The notes under the pieces are model-generated. The model was not told the origin of the DNA. It made no database searches and saw nothing but the letters and a program-made list of their open reading frames with translations. A stretch of DNA of 64,000 bases from NCBI RefSeq assembly GCF_003986935.1, contig NZ_RJZE01000010.1, positions 1 through 64,000 of the forward strand, read 5' to 3'. Of the stretch, positions 34,453 to 43,960 are shown piece after piece. Made by a program: the position numbers and the translations under genes. This DNA comes from Paraburkholderia kururiensis JCM 10599 = LMG 19447 (GTDB lineage Bacteria > Pseudomonadota > Gammaproteobacteria > Burkholderiales > Burkholderiaceae). The first letter of the stretch is position 1, and every line of letters starts with the position of its first letter.

Positions 34453-35565
34453 ATGACAGCGAGTACTTTGCCTGCCCCGCCCTCCCACAGCCGGCGCATC
34501 GTGCAGCTCGACGGGCTGCGCGCCATCGCCGTGCTCGCCGTGTTTGCGCAGCATGCGCTGAAGGCGCCGCTCTGGATGGGCGTGGATCTCTTCTTCGTGC
34601 TGAGCGGCTTTCTGATCACCGGCATCCTGCTCGACCGCAAGGCGCGCCAGGTGTCCTATTTCGGCTACTTCTATGCGCGCCGCGCGCGACGCATCCTGCC
34701 GCCGTACGTGCTGCTCATGGTGGTGTCGTCGCTGCTGTTCGGGCTCGGCTGGGCCAGGTACTGGCCGTGGTACACGTTCTTTGCGACCAACATCGGCGAC
34801 GCACTGGGCCAGAGCGGGCACGACAGCCTCAACGTGCTGTGGTCGCTCGCTGTGGAGGAGCAGTTCTACATCGTCTGGCCGTTCGTGGTCCTGCTCGTTT
34901 CCGAACGTGCGCTGGGTTTCGTTGCGGCGGCGCTGATCGTCGTGGTGCCGTTGCTGCGCGCGCTCGCTACGCCGTGGTTCGATACGTTCTGGCCCATCTA
35001 TTACCTCACGCCGTTCCGCATGGATCTGCTTGCCGCGGGCGCGCTGCTCGCGGTGGTGTCGCGACGCGATTCGCAGGCGATTGGCCGCTTCAAGCCGCTC
35101 GCGGTGTTCGGCTTCGTTGCGGCGCTCGCGGTGCTCGCATGGCTGCATCTGCACTTTCCGCGCTTTCGGGCGGCCAATACGCCGCTCTCCAACGCGGCGC
35201 TCTACAGCATTTCGCTCGTGCTCTGCACGTCGATCGTCGTGATCGCGCTGGAATCGAAAGGCATCGTGAAGCGCGTGCTGTGCCATCCGGTACTGGTCTA
35301 CATCGGTACGGTGAGCTACACGATTTACCTGATCCACCTCACCGTGCTCTACGCGGTGTGGCCGCTCGGTCACAGCCGCCTCGCGAGCGCGGGCATTGCG
35401 CTTGCCATCACGCTCGTCTATGCGAGCCTGAGCTGGTTCGCGTTCGAGCGTCGGCTCATCTTCGGCACAGGGCGTACGCCAGTGGCAACGTCAGCGCATG
35501 AGCGGTCTACCTCGGCGATGCAAGCCTCATCAACTGCACAAGCTGCGGCGAGAACGCGCGCATGA
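34453..35565 (+). CDS. Acyltransferase family 3 membrane protein (BceO-like)
   Basis: A 370-residue membrane O-acyltransferase. Family marks: IVQLDGLRAIAVLAVFAQHA (about 17-36), GVDLFFVLSGFLITGILLDR, YFYARRARRILPPYVLL, NVLWSLAVEEQFYIVWPF and VSYTIYLIHLTVLYAVWPL near 300. About ten helices, with a disordered Ala/Ser/Thr tail. It would add acetyl or another acyl group to a sugar of the repeat unit. The stop codon overlaps the start of the SGNH esterase gene (ATGA), so the two are translated as a pair. The ATG at 34453 was chosen over 34399 because the shorter form begins just before the conserved core. Confidence 0.9.
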   Translation: MTASTLPAPPSHSRRIVQLDGLRAIAVLAVFAQHALKAPLWMGVDLFFVLSGFLITGILLDRKARQVSYFGYFYARRARRILPPYVLLMVVSSLLFGLGWARYWPWYTFFATNIGDALGQSGHDSLNVLWSLAVEEQFYIVWPFVVLLVSERALGFVAAALIVVVPLLRALATPWFDTFWPIYYLTPFRMDLLAAGALLAVVSRRDSQAIGRFKPLAVFGFVAALAVLAWLHLHFPRFRAANTPLSNAALYSISLVLCTSIVVIALESKGIVKRVLCHPVLVYIGTVSYTIYLIHLTVLYAVWPLGHSRLASAGIALAITLVYASLSWFAFERRLIFGTGRTPVATSAHERSTSAMQASSTAQAAARTRA

Positions 35566-36476
35566 AGCGTCCCATGAAGCTCCTGACCCAGCGTCTGATG
35601 AAGCACGCCACCTCGTGCGTGCGGCGTGAAGCGGCAACGCGCGATCTTCGCCGCACCGCGATAGCCATGGCCGCATGTGTCTCGGCATTGAACGCAGGCG
35701 CCACCCCTTCGACTGTGCTCGCCGCTACAGCGAACGATTCGGCGAACGATTCAGCGAAGAGCAACGGCAACGTCGTGATAGAAGCCTACGGCGATTCCAC
35801 CACGCTCGGCATTTCGTGCGCGGACGGCCGATGCGGCCCGCGTCCTCAAAACGCCGTGACTTACCTGCAGGACGACCTGCGCGCCGCGCACGGCGAGCGC
35901 GTGAGCGTCGCGAACTACGGCATTGGCGGCACGATGGCGAGCCAGCTGCTGGACGGCAGCAGCCGCAATCCGCCCTGGAAGGAACGCCTTGCGTCCTCCC
36001 CGGCTCAGATCGTGACCCTCAACTACGGCATCAACGAAGTGATGCGCAACCAGACGCCCGAGCAGTTCTATGCCGCCGAAACCGCGCTCGTGAAAGACGC
36101 GCTCGCCGCAGGCAAGCTGCCCGTGCTGCAAACGTCGAACCCGATGCCCGATGGCCGCCTCAACGCGAAGCTGGGCGCCATGGTCGCGATGACACGGCGC
36201 GTCGCCCAGGAGCAGCACGTGCCGCTCGTCGATCACTACGCGTCGATCCAGACGCTTGCCGACTGGAAACTCATGATGTCCGACGGCGCCCATCCGAAGC
36301 CCGAGCTGTACCGGCTGAAGGCCGGACACGACTTCGAAGTGATCGATCCGCTCGTGCAGAAACTTCTGGGTGACGGACGAACGGCGAGCAGCGCGGCACG
36401 CCACGCGCGAGACCTTGTCGAAACCAGCGGCGAACGCGCGGCCTCGCATGGGCACGTTCCCGGCGGCCGGTCCTGA
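35562..36476 (+). CDS. Secreted SGNH/GDSL-type esterase
   Basis: A 304-residue exported hydrolase with a signal peptide within the first 55 residues (RRTAIAMAACVSALNAGA). Catalytic blocks are seen: EAYGDSTTLG (Ser nucleophile, block I), NYGIGGTMASQLL (block II Gly), LNYGINEV (block III Asn) and DGAHPKPELY (block V Asp and His). Such enzymes remove acetyl or other acyl groups from polysaccharides in the periplasm. It overlaps the acyltransferase gene by four bases, giving an add/remove acyl pair. Residues 52-64 contain a small in-frame repeat (ANDSANDSAK), encoded by two 12-bp copies at 35730-35753. The exact substrate is inference. Confidence 0.85.
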   Translation: MKRPMKLLTQRLMKHATSCVRREAATRDLRRTAIAMAACVSALNAGATPSTVLAATANDSANDSAKSNGNVVIEAYGDSTTLGISCADGRCGPRPQNAVTYLQDDLRAAHGERVSVANYGIGGTMASQLLDGSSRNPPWKERLASSPAQIVTLNYGINEVMRNQTPEQFYAAETALVKDALAAGKLPVLQTSNPMPDGRLNAKLGAMVAMTRRVAQEQHVPLVDHYASIQTLADWKLMMSDGAHPKPELYRLKAGHDFEVIDPLVQKLLGDGRTASSAARHARDLVETSGERAASHGHVPGGRS

Positions 36477-36483
36477 GTCCTGA

Positions 36484-37587
<1,104 letters not shown>

Positions 37588-37602
37588 TCGGAAGAGGCGG
37601 TT

Positions 37603-37643
37603 GGCAAGGGTGCTGGGTAGAGGTGCCCTCACCCACCCTTGCC
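37603..37643. terminator. Bidirectional terminator between gmd and the BceK-like gene
   Basis: Perfect 10-bp inverted repeat ggcaagggtg / cacccttgcc with a loop of about 21 bases, 16 bp past the gmd stop, between convergent genes. The plus strand continues tgctgtctcgatgtctt. No long T run is present on either side, so strength is uncertain. Direct repeats built on ccacgt (37685-37719) follow. Confidence 0.5.
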
Positions 37644-37765
37644 TGCTGTCTCGATGTCTTCGCCCGATAGCGCAGCGAAAAAAACCACGTTGCCACGTCA
37701 CCCCACGTCGCCACGTCGCATTGCAGACCGCAGGCCATGCCGCACGGCCCGCGTCCCGCTCCACC

Positions 37766-38929
37766 TCAATGCACGCGTTCGGCGATCGCCTCCTCGTACA
37801 CCTGCGCCACGCGCCTCGCGATCACCGCGTTGTCGAAGTTGTCGCGCGCGTAGGCGTAGCAGGCCTCGGCGTCCGGCAAACGAAGCGCGCCACGCAGCGC
37901 GGCAGCGAGGCCATCGGCAATCGCGGATGCCCCCGTCGACGGCAACACCAGATCCTGCGACAGGCCCGCTACGGCTTCAGGCAGCCCGCCCACCGGCGTA
38001 ACGAGCACCGGCGTGCCCGACGCGAGCGACTCCACCGTGATGAGCCCGAAGCCCTCCAGCGCCACCGTGGGCACCACGCTGATCGTAGCGGCGCGATAAA
38101 GCGCGGCGAGATGCGCATCGGGCACGAAGCCGAGCAGCTTCACGTTGTCGCTGAGCCCCGCTTCGTCGATGCGCCGTTGCAGCTCGCCTTCGAGACGCCC
38201 CTTGCCTGCGATCAGCAGCAGCACATCGGGCACGCGCTTCTTGAGCAGCGCGACGGCGTCGATCAGATCTTCGAGCCCCATGCGGCGCACCAGCCGCCGC
38301 ACCGCGAGCACGATGGGCCGGCCTTGCGGCAGTTGCAGCTTGAGTCGCGCATCGGCTGGCGACATCGGCAGATTGAACTGCTCGACGTTGACGCAGCCCG
38401 GCACCACACGCACGCGTTCCGGCGGAATGCCGTAGCGCGACGTGAGGATCTGGCCGAACGCATTGGAAAGCACGATGAGCCGCGACGAACGTTCGTAGAC
38501 CGACTGCTCCAGGTAGCGCTTCATGCGCTGGCCGAGCGAGTCGGCGCCTTCCACCTGGCTCTCGTCGGCCCACGGTCCCTGAAAGTGCGAGACCTGCGGA
38601 ATGCCGCGCGTGACGTCGAGGCCGGGAAACGTATAGAGCGCGAAGTGCGACGAGATCACGTCGGGCCGATGCCGGCGAATTTCGCGGCGCAGCGCGCGGC
38701 GCGCGGCCATGAGGCGCAGCGGCAGCGACTGCGACGCGGAGCCGAAGCCGTTGATGGCGCCGCCCGTATCGGCCGCCACGCGCGGCGAGCCCGCCACGAC
38801 GCCGCGCACTTCCACGCCCGCGCCGGGCAGCGCGCCGACGAGCGAGTAGTACATGCGGTCGAGCCCGCCGGCACGCTCGGGAAACCAGTGCATGCCGATC
38901 TGTAGCGACTTGATTGAACGGGTGGTCAT
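37766..38929 (-). CDS. bceK: GT4 glycosyltransferase (BceK-like)
   Basis: A 387-residue GT-B fold transferase. N-terminal acceptor part with MHWFPERAGGLDRMYYSLVGAL; donor part with AVRRLVRRMGLEDLIDAV and the EX7E region LEGFGLITVESLASGTPVLVTPVGGLPEAV. It would add one sugar of the cepacian-type repeat unit; donor and linkage cannot be read from sequence. AAGGAA eight bases upstream fixes the start at 38929. It is the last gene of the ten-gene minus-strand operon from bceB to here, 87 bp after the BceJ-like gene. Confidence 0.9.
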   Translation of the reverse strand: MTTRSIKSLQIGMHWFPERAGGLDRMYYSLVGALPGAGVEVRGVVAGSPRVAADTGGAINGFGSASQSLPLRLMAARRALRREIRRHRPDVISSHFALYTFPGLDVTRGIPQVSHFQGPWADESQVEGADSLGQRMKRYLEQSVYERSSRLIVLSNAFGQILTSRYGIPPERVRVVPGCVNVEQFNLPMSPADARLKLQLPQGRPIVLAVRRLVRRMGLEDLIDAVALLKKRVPDVLLLIAGKGRLEGELQRRIDEAGLSDNVKLLGFVPDAHLAALYRAATISVVPTVALEGFGLITVESLASGTPVLVTPVGGLPEAVAGLSQDLVLPSTGASAIADGLAAALRGALRLPDAEACYAYARDNFDNAVIARRVAQVYEEAIAERVH

Positions 38930-39016
38930 GGCTGTTCCTTTGTCGTTTTGCATGGGTTGCTTGCTGATGTGTATCCGGGCGTGGGCGCCCGTTCGCCACG
39001 TCTTAAGTGCTTCACG

Positions 39017-40195
39017 CTATTGCGCGTACGCCGCGTCGGGCGCTTCGGCGCGGCGGCCCGCCTCGCCGTCTGCAAGTTGCCGGTAGAGCGCGAGATACTG
39101 CTGCGCCATGCGGGTCCAGCCGAACTGCGTGGCCAGTTCGCTCGCGGCACGCCCCATGGCCTCGCAGCGGTCCGATGAATCGGCAAGGCGCGCCACGGCT
39201 TCGGCGAGCGCGTGCGGATCGTCGGGGTCTTCCAGCACGATCCCGCATTCGGGCGTGATGATCTCGGCGCCGCCCGCGGTGCGCGCGGTCACGACAGGCA
39301 AGCCCGCTGCCATCGCTTCGAGCAGCGAAAGACTCATCGCCTCGTAGCGCGAAGGAAACACGAAGGCGTTCACGGAATGCATGAGCGCCGGCATGTCTTT
39401 CACGAGACCGAGAAAATGCACGCGGTCCGCAATGCCGAGCTTGCGGGCCATCTCGGGGTACGGGCTGCCCGGCAGGTAGCCGGCCACGGCAATCTGTACG
39501 CGCGGCGGTAACACACGCAGTGCCTCGAGCACGGTGCCCAGGTTCTTGCGCGGCGTGCGCAGGTCGCCCACGAAAAGCAGCAGAAACGCGTCGGCGGGTA
39601 AATCGAATTTCGCGCGGTCGCCGCTCGCCGCGGCGAAGCCCTGCGTATCCACGCCGTTGTAGATCACGTCGAGCCGGTTGGAAGGCGTGAGCCCGATGCT
39701 GCGAATCTCGTCAGCCACCTTCTTCGACACCGCCGTGATGACGCGCGAGCGCCGATAGGCCCAGCGTTCGAGCCACGCATTGCAGCGCGTATAGACGTAC
39801 TGATACGACGACCACAGGCTGCGGCCGATACCGAACGGGTAGTACCGGCTGCGCGCCCAGCCGCTATGCACGAAGTGCGCGGTGTTCACGTCCGCGCGCG
39901 CCCACGTGATGAAGCCGTTCACGTGCAGCACGTCGTATTCGCTGCGATGCGCGCGCAGCCACAGCGCGCTTTTCGCGGCAAAAACCTGCTGGCGCAGCAG
40001 GTTGGTGGGCCACCATTTGCCGGGCTTCACGCAGACCCAGCGCACGCGCGGATGCGCGAGCAGTTCCGGTGCGACGTGCGAGGCCACCAGCGTGACCTCC
40101 ATGCCCTCTTCGAGCGCGGCCCGCGCAATCTCGTGATTCACGCGCCCCTGGCCGTCGTTGTGGCGCACCACATGGGTGACGATGGCGACTCTCAA
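39017..40195 (-). CDS. bceJ: GT4 glycosyltransferase with a TTG start (BceJ-like)
   Basis: A 392-residue GT4 enzyme: VAIVTHVVRHNDGQGRVNHEIAR at the N-terminus, FVGDLRTPRKNLGTVLEAL, and the donor motif FPSRYEAMSLSLLEAMAAGLPVVTA. The start codon is TTG at 40195-40193, placed immediately after the stop codon of the polymerase gene. GGAGG lies seven bases before the TTG and there is no ATG or GTG in a usable place, so the rare start is well supported. Low-efficiency initiation here would set its level relative to the polymerase. It adds one sugar to the repeat unit. Confidence 0.9.
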   Translation of the reverse strand: MRVAIVTHVVRHNDGQGRVNHEIARAALEEGMEVTLVASHVAPELLAHPRVRWVCVKPGKWWPTNLLRQQVFAAKSALWLRAHRSEYDVLHVNGFITWARADVNTAHFVHSGWARSRYYPFGIGRSLWSSYQYVYTRCNAWLERWAYRRSRVITAVSKKVADEIRSIGLTPSNRLDVIYNGVDTQGFAAASGDRAKFDLPADAFLLLFVGDLRTPRKNLGTVLEALRVLPPRVQIAVAGYLPGSPYPEMARKLGIADRVHFLGLVKDMPALMHSVNAFVFPSRYEAMSLSLLEAMAAGLPVVTARTAGGAEIITPECGIVLEDPDDPHALAEAVARLADSSDRCEAMGRAASELATQFGWTRMAQQYLALYRQLADGEAGRRAEAPDAAYAQ

Positions 40196-41719
40196 TCAGG
40201 TGCCTCCGTTGAGCGTTGCGGCACGTCTGCGCATGGCTTTCTGAGATTTCTGCCAGTGTGCCGCGGAAAGAATGGAAAACACGCTTGAAAACAGCAGCAG
40301 GCCGCCGGTACCCACAAGCGAGTTGGTGAAGACGAGCATCGCGAAGATGGCGAGCGCAAGGCTCAGGCACGCGGAGGCATAACGGTCCTCGCGCAGCGCG
40401 AACGACGCCCGCACGGCCCGCGCGAGCAGCCACAGCGTGCCGGCGAGATAGAGCAGCGTGCCGGGCCAGCCGAGCACGAACGGAATGTTCATCACGCCGC
40501 TGTCGAAACTGCCGTACTTGCCCAGTTCGCCGCTGTCGCTCGAGAGCTTGGTCGAGGCGCCCGTGGCGCCCAGCCCTTCGCCCGTGACGTCGGTGAACGC
40601 GGTTTTGGCGAAGTTGGCGTAGAACTCGTTGCGCGCGGCGTAGCTCTGGTCGTCGCGCAGGTTCACGAGCGTGTCGAGCCGCGCCTGCATGCGCTCGGCG
40701 ACGGGGCCTACGGCAAGCAGCGGCACGCTGAGGCCCGCGAGCAGCACACCGCTCGCCACGATGCGCACGCGCACGCGGTTGTTCGACTTCATGAGCTGGA
40801 TGAGGAGCGCGATGACCCAGCCGCCCCATGTCGAGCGCACGAGCGAAAGCGCAAACGAGAGGAAGCCGAGCGCGCCGGCCACCCAGCGAAAGCGATGCTG
40901 CGCGGCCATCACGAGCACCATGGCGCCCATCATCGCGAACGCGAACGGGCCGGAGGAGTTCATCGTGCTGAACACGCGCACGCCGAACGGCACGGGGTCG
41001 CCCTGCGAGTTCATGTTCGAGCCGATCATCCACATGGCGTCCCACGGCGGCATGATGAAGAACTGCACCACGCCGTAGGCGCCCATCACGAGCATGCCCC
41101 AGATGAAGGTGTTGACGATGGTGTCGCGATACTGCGGATACTGGCGCGTATTGGCCATGATGTGAAAGCCGATCAGCACCGGGTAGATCCAGTTCGCGAG
41201 GTCGTAGGTGGCCGCGAGCGGCCCGCTTGCCACCACGCCCACGATGAAGGCATAACCGATGCCGCCCAGTATCAGCAGCACCGGCAGCCCGCGCCGCTGG
41301 GCGAGCACCGGGTAGTAGCGCAGCAGCGAGAGCGCGCTGATCATGGTCACCGCGAGCGGCGCGATCTGGATCAGGCTCGTGGGCGTGAAGCCGCCCTTGC
41401 CGTAGTCGGCAAGGCGCCGCACCTCCGGGCTCAGAAACCAGGTCCACCACATGAAGCCGACGTAGCGCGCGGGGCTGCGGAAATAGAGCCACACGCCCGT
41501 GACCGTGGCGAGCACGGGAAACGCGAGCGTGAGCACCGTGCCCTGGTGCGCGACGATCAACGCGGCGGTAATCACCCAGAGCGCAACCGGCGGCATCCAT
41601 TCGAGCCAGTCGCCGCCGAAGAGGCGCGACGCGTGCGCAGCAGGCGCCTGCGCGCCCTGCATGCTCCCATTCGCCGCACCGCCGTTCGGATGAACGGGGC
41701 CTGTGACGGACATCGTCAT
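40196..41719 (-). CDS. bceI: Wzy/O-antigen-ligase-like polysaccharide polymerase (BceI-like)
   Basis: A 507-residue polytopic membrane protein, about 11-12 helices, with a large periplasmic loop near 335-405 (RLDTLVNLRDDQSYAARNEFYANFAKTAF, GEGLGATGASTKLS). The loop resembles the Wzy_C/O-antigen ligase family. In the Wzx/Wzy-dependent pathway it joins flipped repeat units into the chain. The first 30 residues are Ala/Gly/Pro-rich and cytoplasmic. Start at 41719 (GGGAGG ten bases upstream); a second ATG two codons later is equally possible. It is directly followed by the BceJ-like gene with no gap. Confidence 0.88.
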   Translation of the reverse strand: MTMSVTGPVHPNGGAANGSMQGAQAPAAHASRLFGGDWLEWMPPVALWVITAALIVAHQGTVLTLAFPVLATVTGVWLYFRSPARYVGFMWWTWFLSPEVRRLADYGKGGFTPTSLIQIAPLAVTMISALSLLRYYPVLAQRRGLPVLLILGGIGYAFIVGVVASGPLAATYDLANWIYPVLIGFHIMANTRQYPQYRDTIVNTFIWGMLVMGAYGVVQFFIMPPWDAMWMIGSNMNSQGDPVPFGVRVFSTMNSSGPFAFAMMGAMVLVMAAQHRFRWVAGALGFLSFALSLVRSTWGGWVIALLIQLMKSNNRVRVRIVASGVLLAGLSVPLLAVGPVAERMQARLDTLVNLRDDQSYAARNEFYANFAKTAFTDVTGEGLGATGASTKLSSDSGELGKYGSFDSGVMNIPFVLGWPGTLLYLAGTLWLLARAVRASFALREDRYASACLSLALAIFAMLVFTNSLVGTGGLLLFSSVFSILSAAHWQKSQKAMRRRAATLNGGT

Positions 41720-41722
41720 CGG

Positions 41723-42919
41723 CTATCGCCCTCCCCTTGCTTCGCTCGGCGCGCGCCGCATGACGGCGGTTTCGTTCGCCTTCGCTTCATCGGCGGCCGT
41801 TGCGCGGGCACGAGGTGACACGGGCTGAGGTTGAGATTGCGGGCGCGCAAGGCGCAGCATCTCGCGCGTGATCTCGACATGCTGCTGCGCGAAGTGCTGC
41901 GTCGTGAGGTCGCGCGAGACGAGTTGCGCGGCCGCCGCGCGAGCCTGGGCAAGGGCCACCGCGGGCTGCGCCACGAGCCGGTTTGCGGCCTCGCGCAACG
42001 CTTGCGCGTCGAACGGCGGCACGTAGGACACGGCCTTGCCGTCGAAATAGTCCGCGAGCGCGCCCACGTTCGTCACGATCATCGGCTTGCCCACCGCCGC
42101 GGCTTCCAGCATCACCGTAATGCCCGAGGCGTGCGAGTTGGGGCGCAGCGGCACCACGATCACGTCGGCCCAGTCGTAGAGCGCGTGCTGCTTCTTGAGT
42201 CCCGAAGCCGACGCGATTTCCACGTTCGGTGCGTGCAGCGAAGCGGGAATGCGCCGGCGCGTAGCCAGCTTCACGGTGTAGCGCGCGTCGTGGCCGAACG
42301 CCTTGATGAGCGTTTCCCAGTCGCGATCGCGGTCGTTGCCGATGGCCGCGATGCGCAGCGGCGCGTGCGGTGCCCAGGCCTCGGGCTCGCGCACGGGGAA
42401 GTCCGTGGTGTTGAGTCCGTAGTAGACGTGGCGCGCCTCGCGCTTCAGATAGTCGCGACACAGCGCGGCATTTTCGCTGGCAAGCGTCGTGAGCATGTCG
42501 GCGCGTGCAATCAGCTTGCGATAGAACGCACGGCGCAACGCGCCGTATTGCGGCCACTTGTCGAAGAGCCACACGCTCTGGGCGAGCAGCATCGGCGGTG
42601 CGGCGCGCCGGCCCAGCAGGAGCAGCAGCAACGCCACGGAAAGATGCTCGTGCTCCGTATGCGTCCAGATCACGTCCGAATTCAGGATGGCTGAGCGATT
42701 GCGCCACGTGTGAATGAAGTCGAAACCGAGCACGGCCTTGAGCGCGCGACGCGCAAGCCGCACCGGCGCGCCTTCGCGTGCGTCCTCCGAATAGGACAGC
42801 GCGAATTCGGGCGACTCGGCGTGGTGATATCCATACAGGCAGCCGATGTTCTCGCCCTTGCGGTAGTAGCGCGGATCGGCGCCGTAAAAAAGATGCACGT
42901 GGACGTGGGTCACGCTCAT
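41723..42919 (-). CDS. bceH: Glycosyltransferase, GT-B fold (BceH-like)
   Basis: A 398-residue transferase. It opens with THVHVHLFYGADPRYYRKGENIG, has the nucleotide-side text LRIAAIGNDRDRDWETLIKAFG and RPNSHASGITVMLEAAAVGKPMIVTNVGAL, where the paired acidic residues of GT4/GT1 enzymes are partly changed. A Pro/Ala-rich C-terminal tail of about 40 residues is unconserved. It adds one sugar to the repeat unit. GGAG seven bases upstream supports the start. Three bases separate its stop from the polymerase start codon. Confidence 0.87.
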   Translation of the reverse strand: MSVTHVHVHLFYGADPRYYRKGENIGCLYGYHHAESPEFALSYSEDAREGAPVRLARRALKAVLGFDFIHTWRNRSAILNSDVIWTHTEHEHLSVALLLLLLGRRAAPPMLLAQSVWLFDKWPQYGALRRAFYRKLIARADMLTTLASENAALCRDYLKREARHVYYGLNTTDFPVREPEAWAPHAPLRIAAIGNDRDRDWETLIKAFGHDARYTVKLATRRRIPASLHAPNVEIASASGLKKQHALYDWADVIVVPLRPNSHASGITVMLEAAAVGKPMIVTNVGALADYFDGKAVSYVPPFDAQALREAANRLVAQPAVALAQARAAAAQLVSRDLTTQHFAQQHVEITREMLRLARPQSQPQPVSPRARATAADEAKANETAVMRRAPSEARGGR

Positions 42920-42981
42920 GCGGTTCTCCGGAAGGGGTTCACGGGCCAGGGCAGGACCTCGGGGGCAGTCGGCAGCGCAGG

Positions 42982-43905
42982 TCACAGCGCGGCGCGCCGC
43001 GCTTCGTGCGCGCCGGTTCGCACCGCGCGCCAGCGGGCGATCGTGGTGCGTCCGCGCTTCGAGGCGAGCGCAAGCGCCGCATGTACGAAGCCGGGATAGA
43101 CGCGCGTGCCCACCAGCGCGTACCACCACCAGGCTGTCTCGCGGCGCAGCGGCGGCAACTGGGCGCGCAGGATCAGGTGCAGGTTGTAGGCGGCGTTGCG
43201 CACGGCCTGCAGGGTTTGCGCGTCGCGACGGTCGTCGTCGAAGCGTTCGGCAGGGAAATGGTCCACGGCCACCTGTGGGTCGTAGACGAGCTTCCAGCCC
43301 GCGTTCTTCACGCTCATGCTGAAGGCCATGTCGTTGTGGACCTGGGCGCCCGCGCCGCGCAGCCGGTTGTCGAAGCGGATGTGGCGAATCGCCTCGCGCC
43401 GGTAGCTCATGTTGGCGCCCTTGAGCACGTCCACTTCGCGCGCGCTACCCACGCCGAGGTGATGGTTGCCCACGATCTTGCCCGAGAGCCGCAGCTTGCC
43501 GACGAGCGGGCGCGCACCGTCGAGCACGCGGCCCTTCTCGTGCACCCAGTCGCGACCGCCCAGCGCACCGAGACGCGGGTCGCTTTCGAAGCTCATCGCA
43601 ATGCGCGCGACCCAGTCGGCGCGCGGTGCGGCGTCGTCGTCAGTGATGGCCACGACGTCGCACGTGGCGGCATCGAGGCCGCGGTTCAGTGCGGCCACCT
43701 GGCCCGGCTGCTCCACGGGCACCACGACGAGCGGCAGCACGCGGCTCGCAACGTGTTTGGCGAGGCATTCGTGCGTGGCGTCGTCGTCGGGGCGCGCCAC
43801 GACGATCACTTCGTCCGGTTGCCGCTGCTGCCGCTGGAGCGCGGCGAGGCATCGCGAGAGATCCGCGGGGCGACGGAAGGTGGGAACGAGTACCGAGACT
43901 TTCAT
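42982..43905 (-). CDS. bceG: GT2 glycosyltransferase (BceG-like)
   Basis: A 307-residue GT-A fold enzyme. N-terminal nucleotide motif VSVLVPTFRRPADLSRCLAAL, then LNRGLDAATCDVVAITDDDAAP carrying the metal-binding DxD, ANMSYRREAIRHI, and the acidic VHNDMAFSMSVKNAGW catalytic region. Soluble, with a basic C-terminal tail. It is the only GT2-type transferase in the locus and may make a beta-linkage; the donor is unknown. AGGAG six bases upstream fixes the start. Gene order after the tyrosine kinase matches bceG. Confidence 0.9.
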   Translation of the reverse strand: MKVSVLVPTFRRPADLSRCLAALQRQQRQPDEVIVVARPDDDATHECLAKHVASRVLPLVVVPVEQPGQVAALNRGLDAATCDVVAITDDDAAPRADWVARIAMSFESDPRLGALGGRDWVHEKGRVLDGARPLVGKLRLSGKIVGNHHLGVGSAREVDVLKGANMSYRREAIRHIRFDNRLRGAGAQVHNDMAFSMSVKNAGWKLVYDPQVAVDHFPAERFDDDRRDAQTLQAVRNAAYNLHLILRAQLPPLRRETAWWWYALVGTRVYPGFVHAALALASKRGRTTIARWRAVRTGAHEARRAAL

Positions 43906-43960
43906 TCTGGCTCCTGGGTATCGTTTGACGTATGACTGAACAGGTACCTGGGCTGAGACG

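Noticed and set aside
34266..35501. 411-codon open frame overlapping the acyltransferase out of frame
   Set aside because: Begins in AT-rich intergenic DNA and then becomes Arg/Ala-rich without motifs, while the overlapping frame is a clear acyltransferase.
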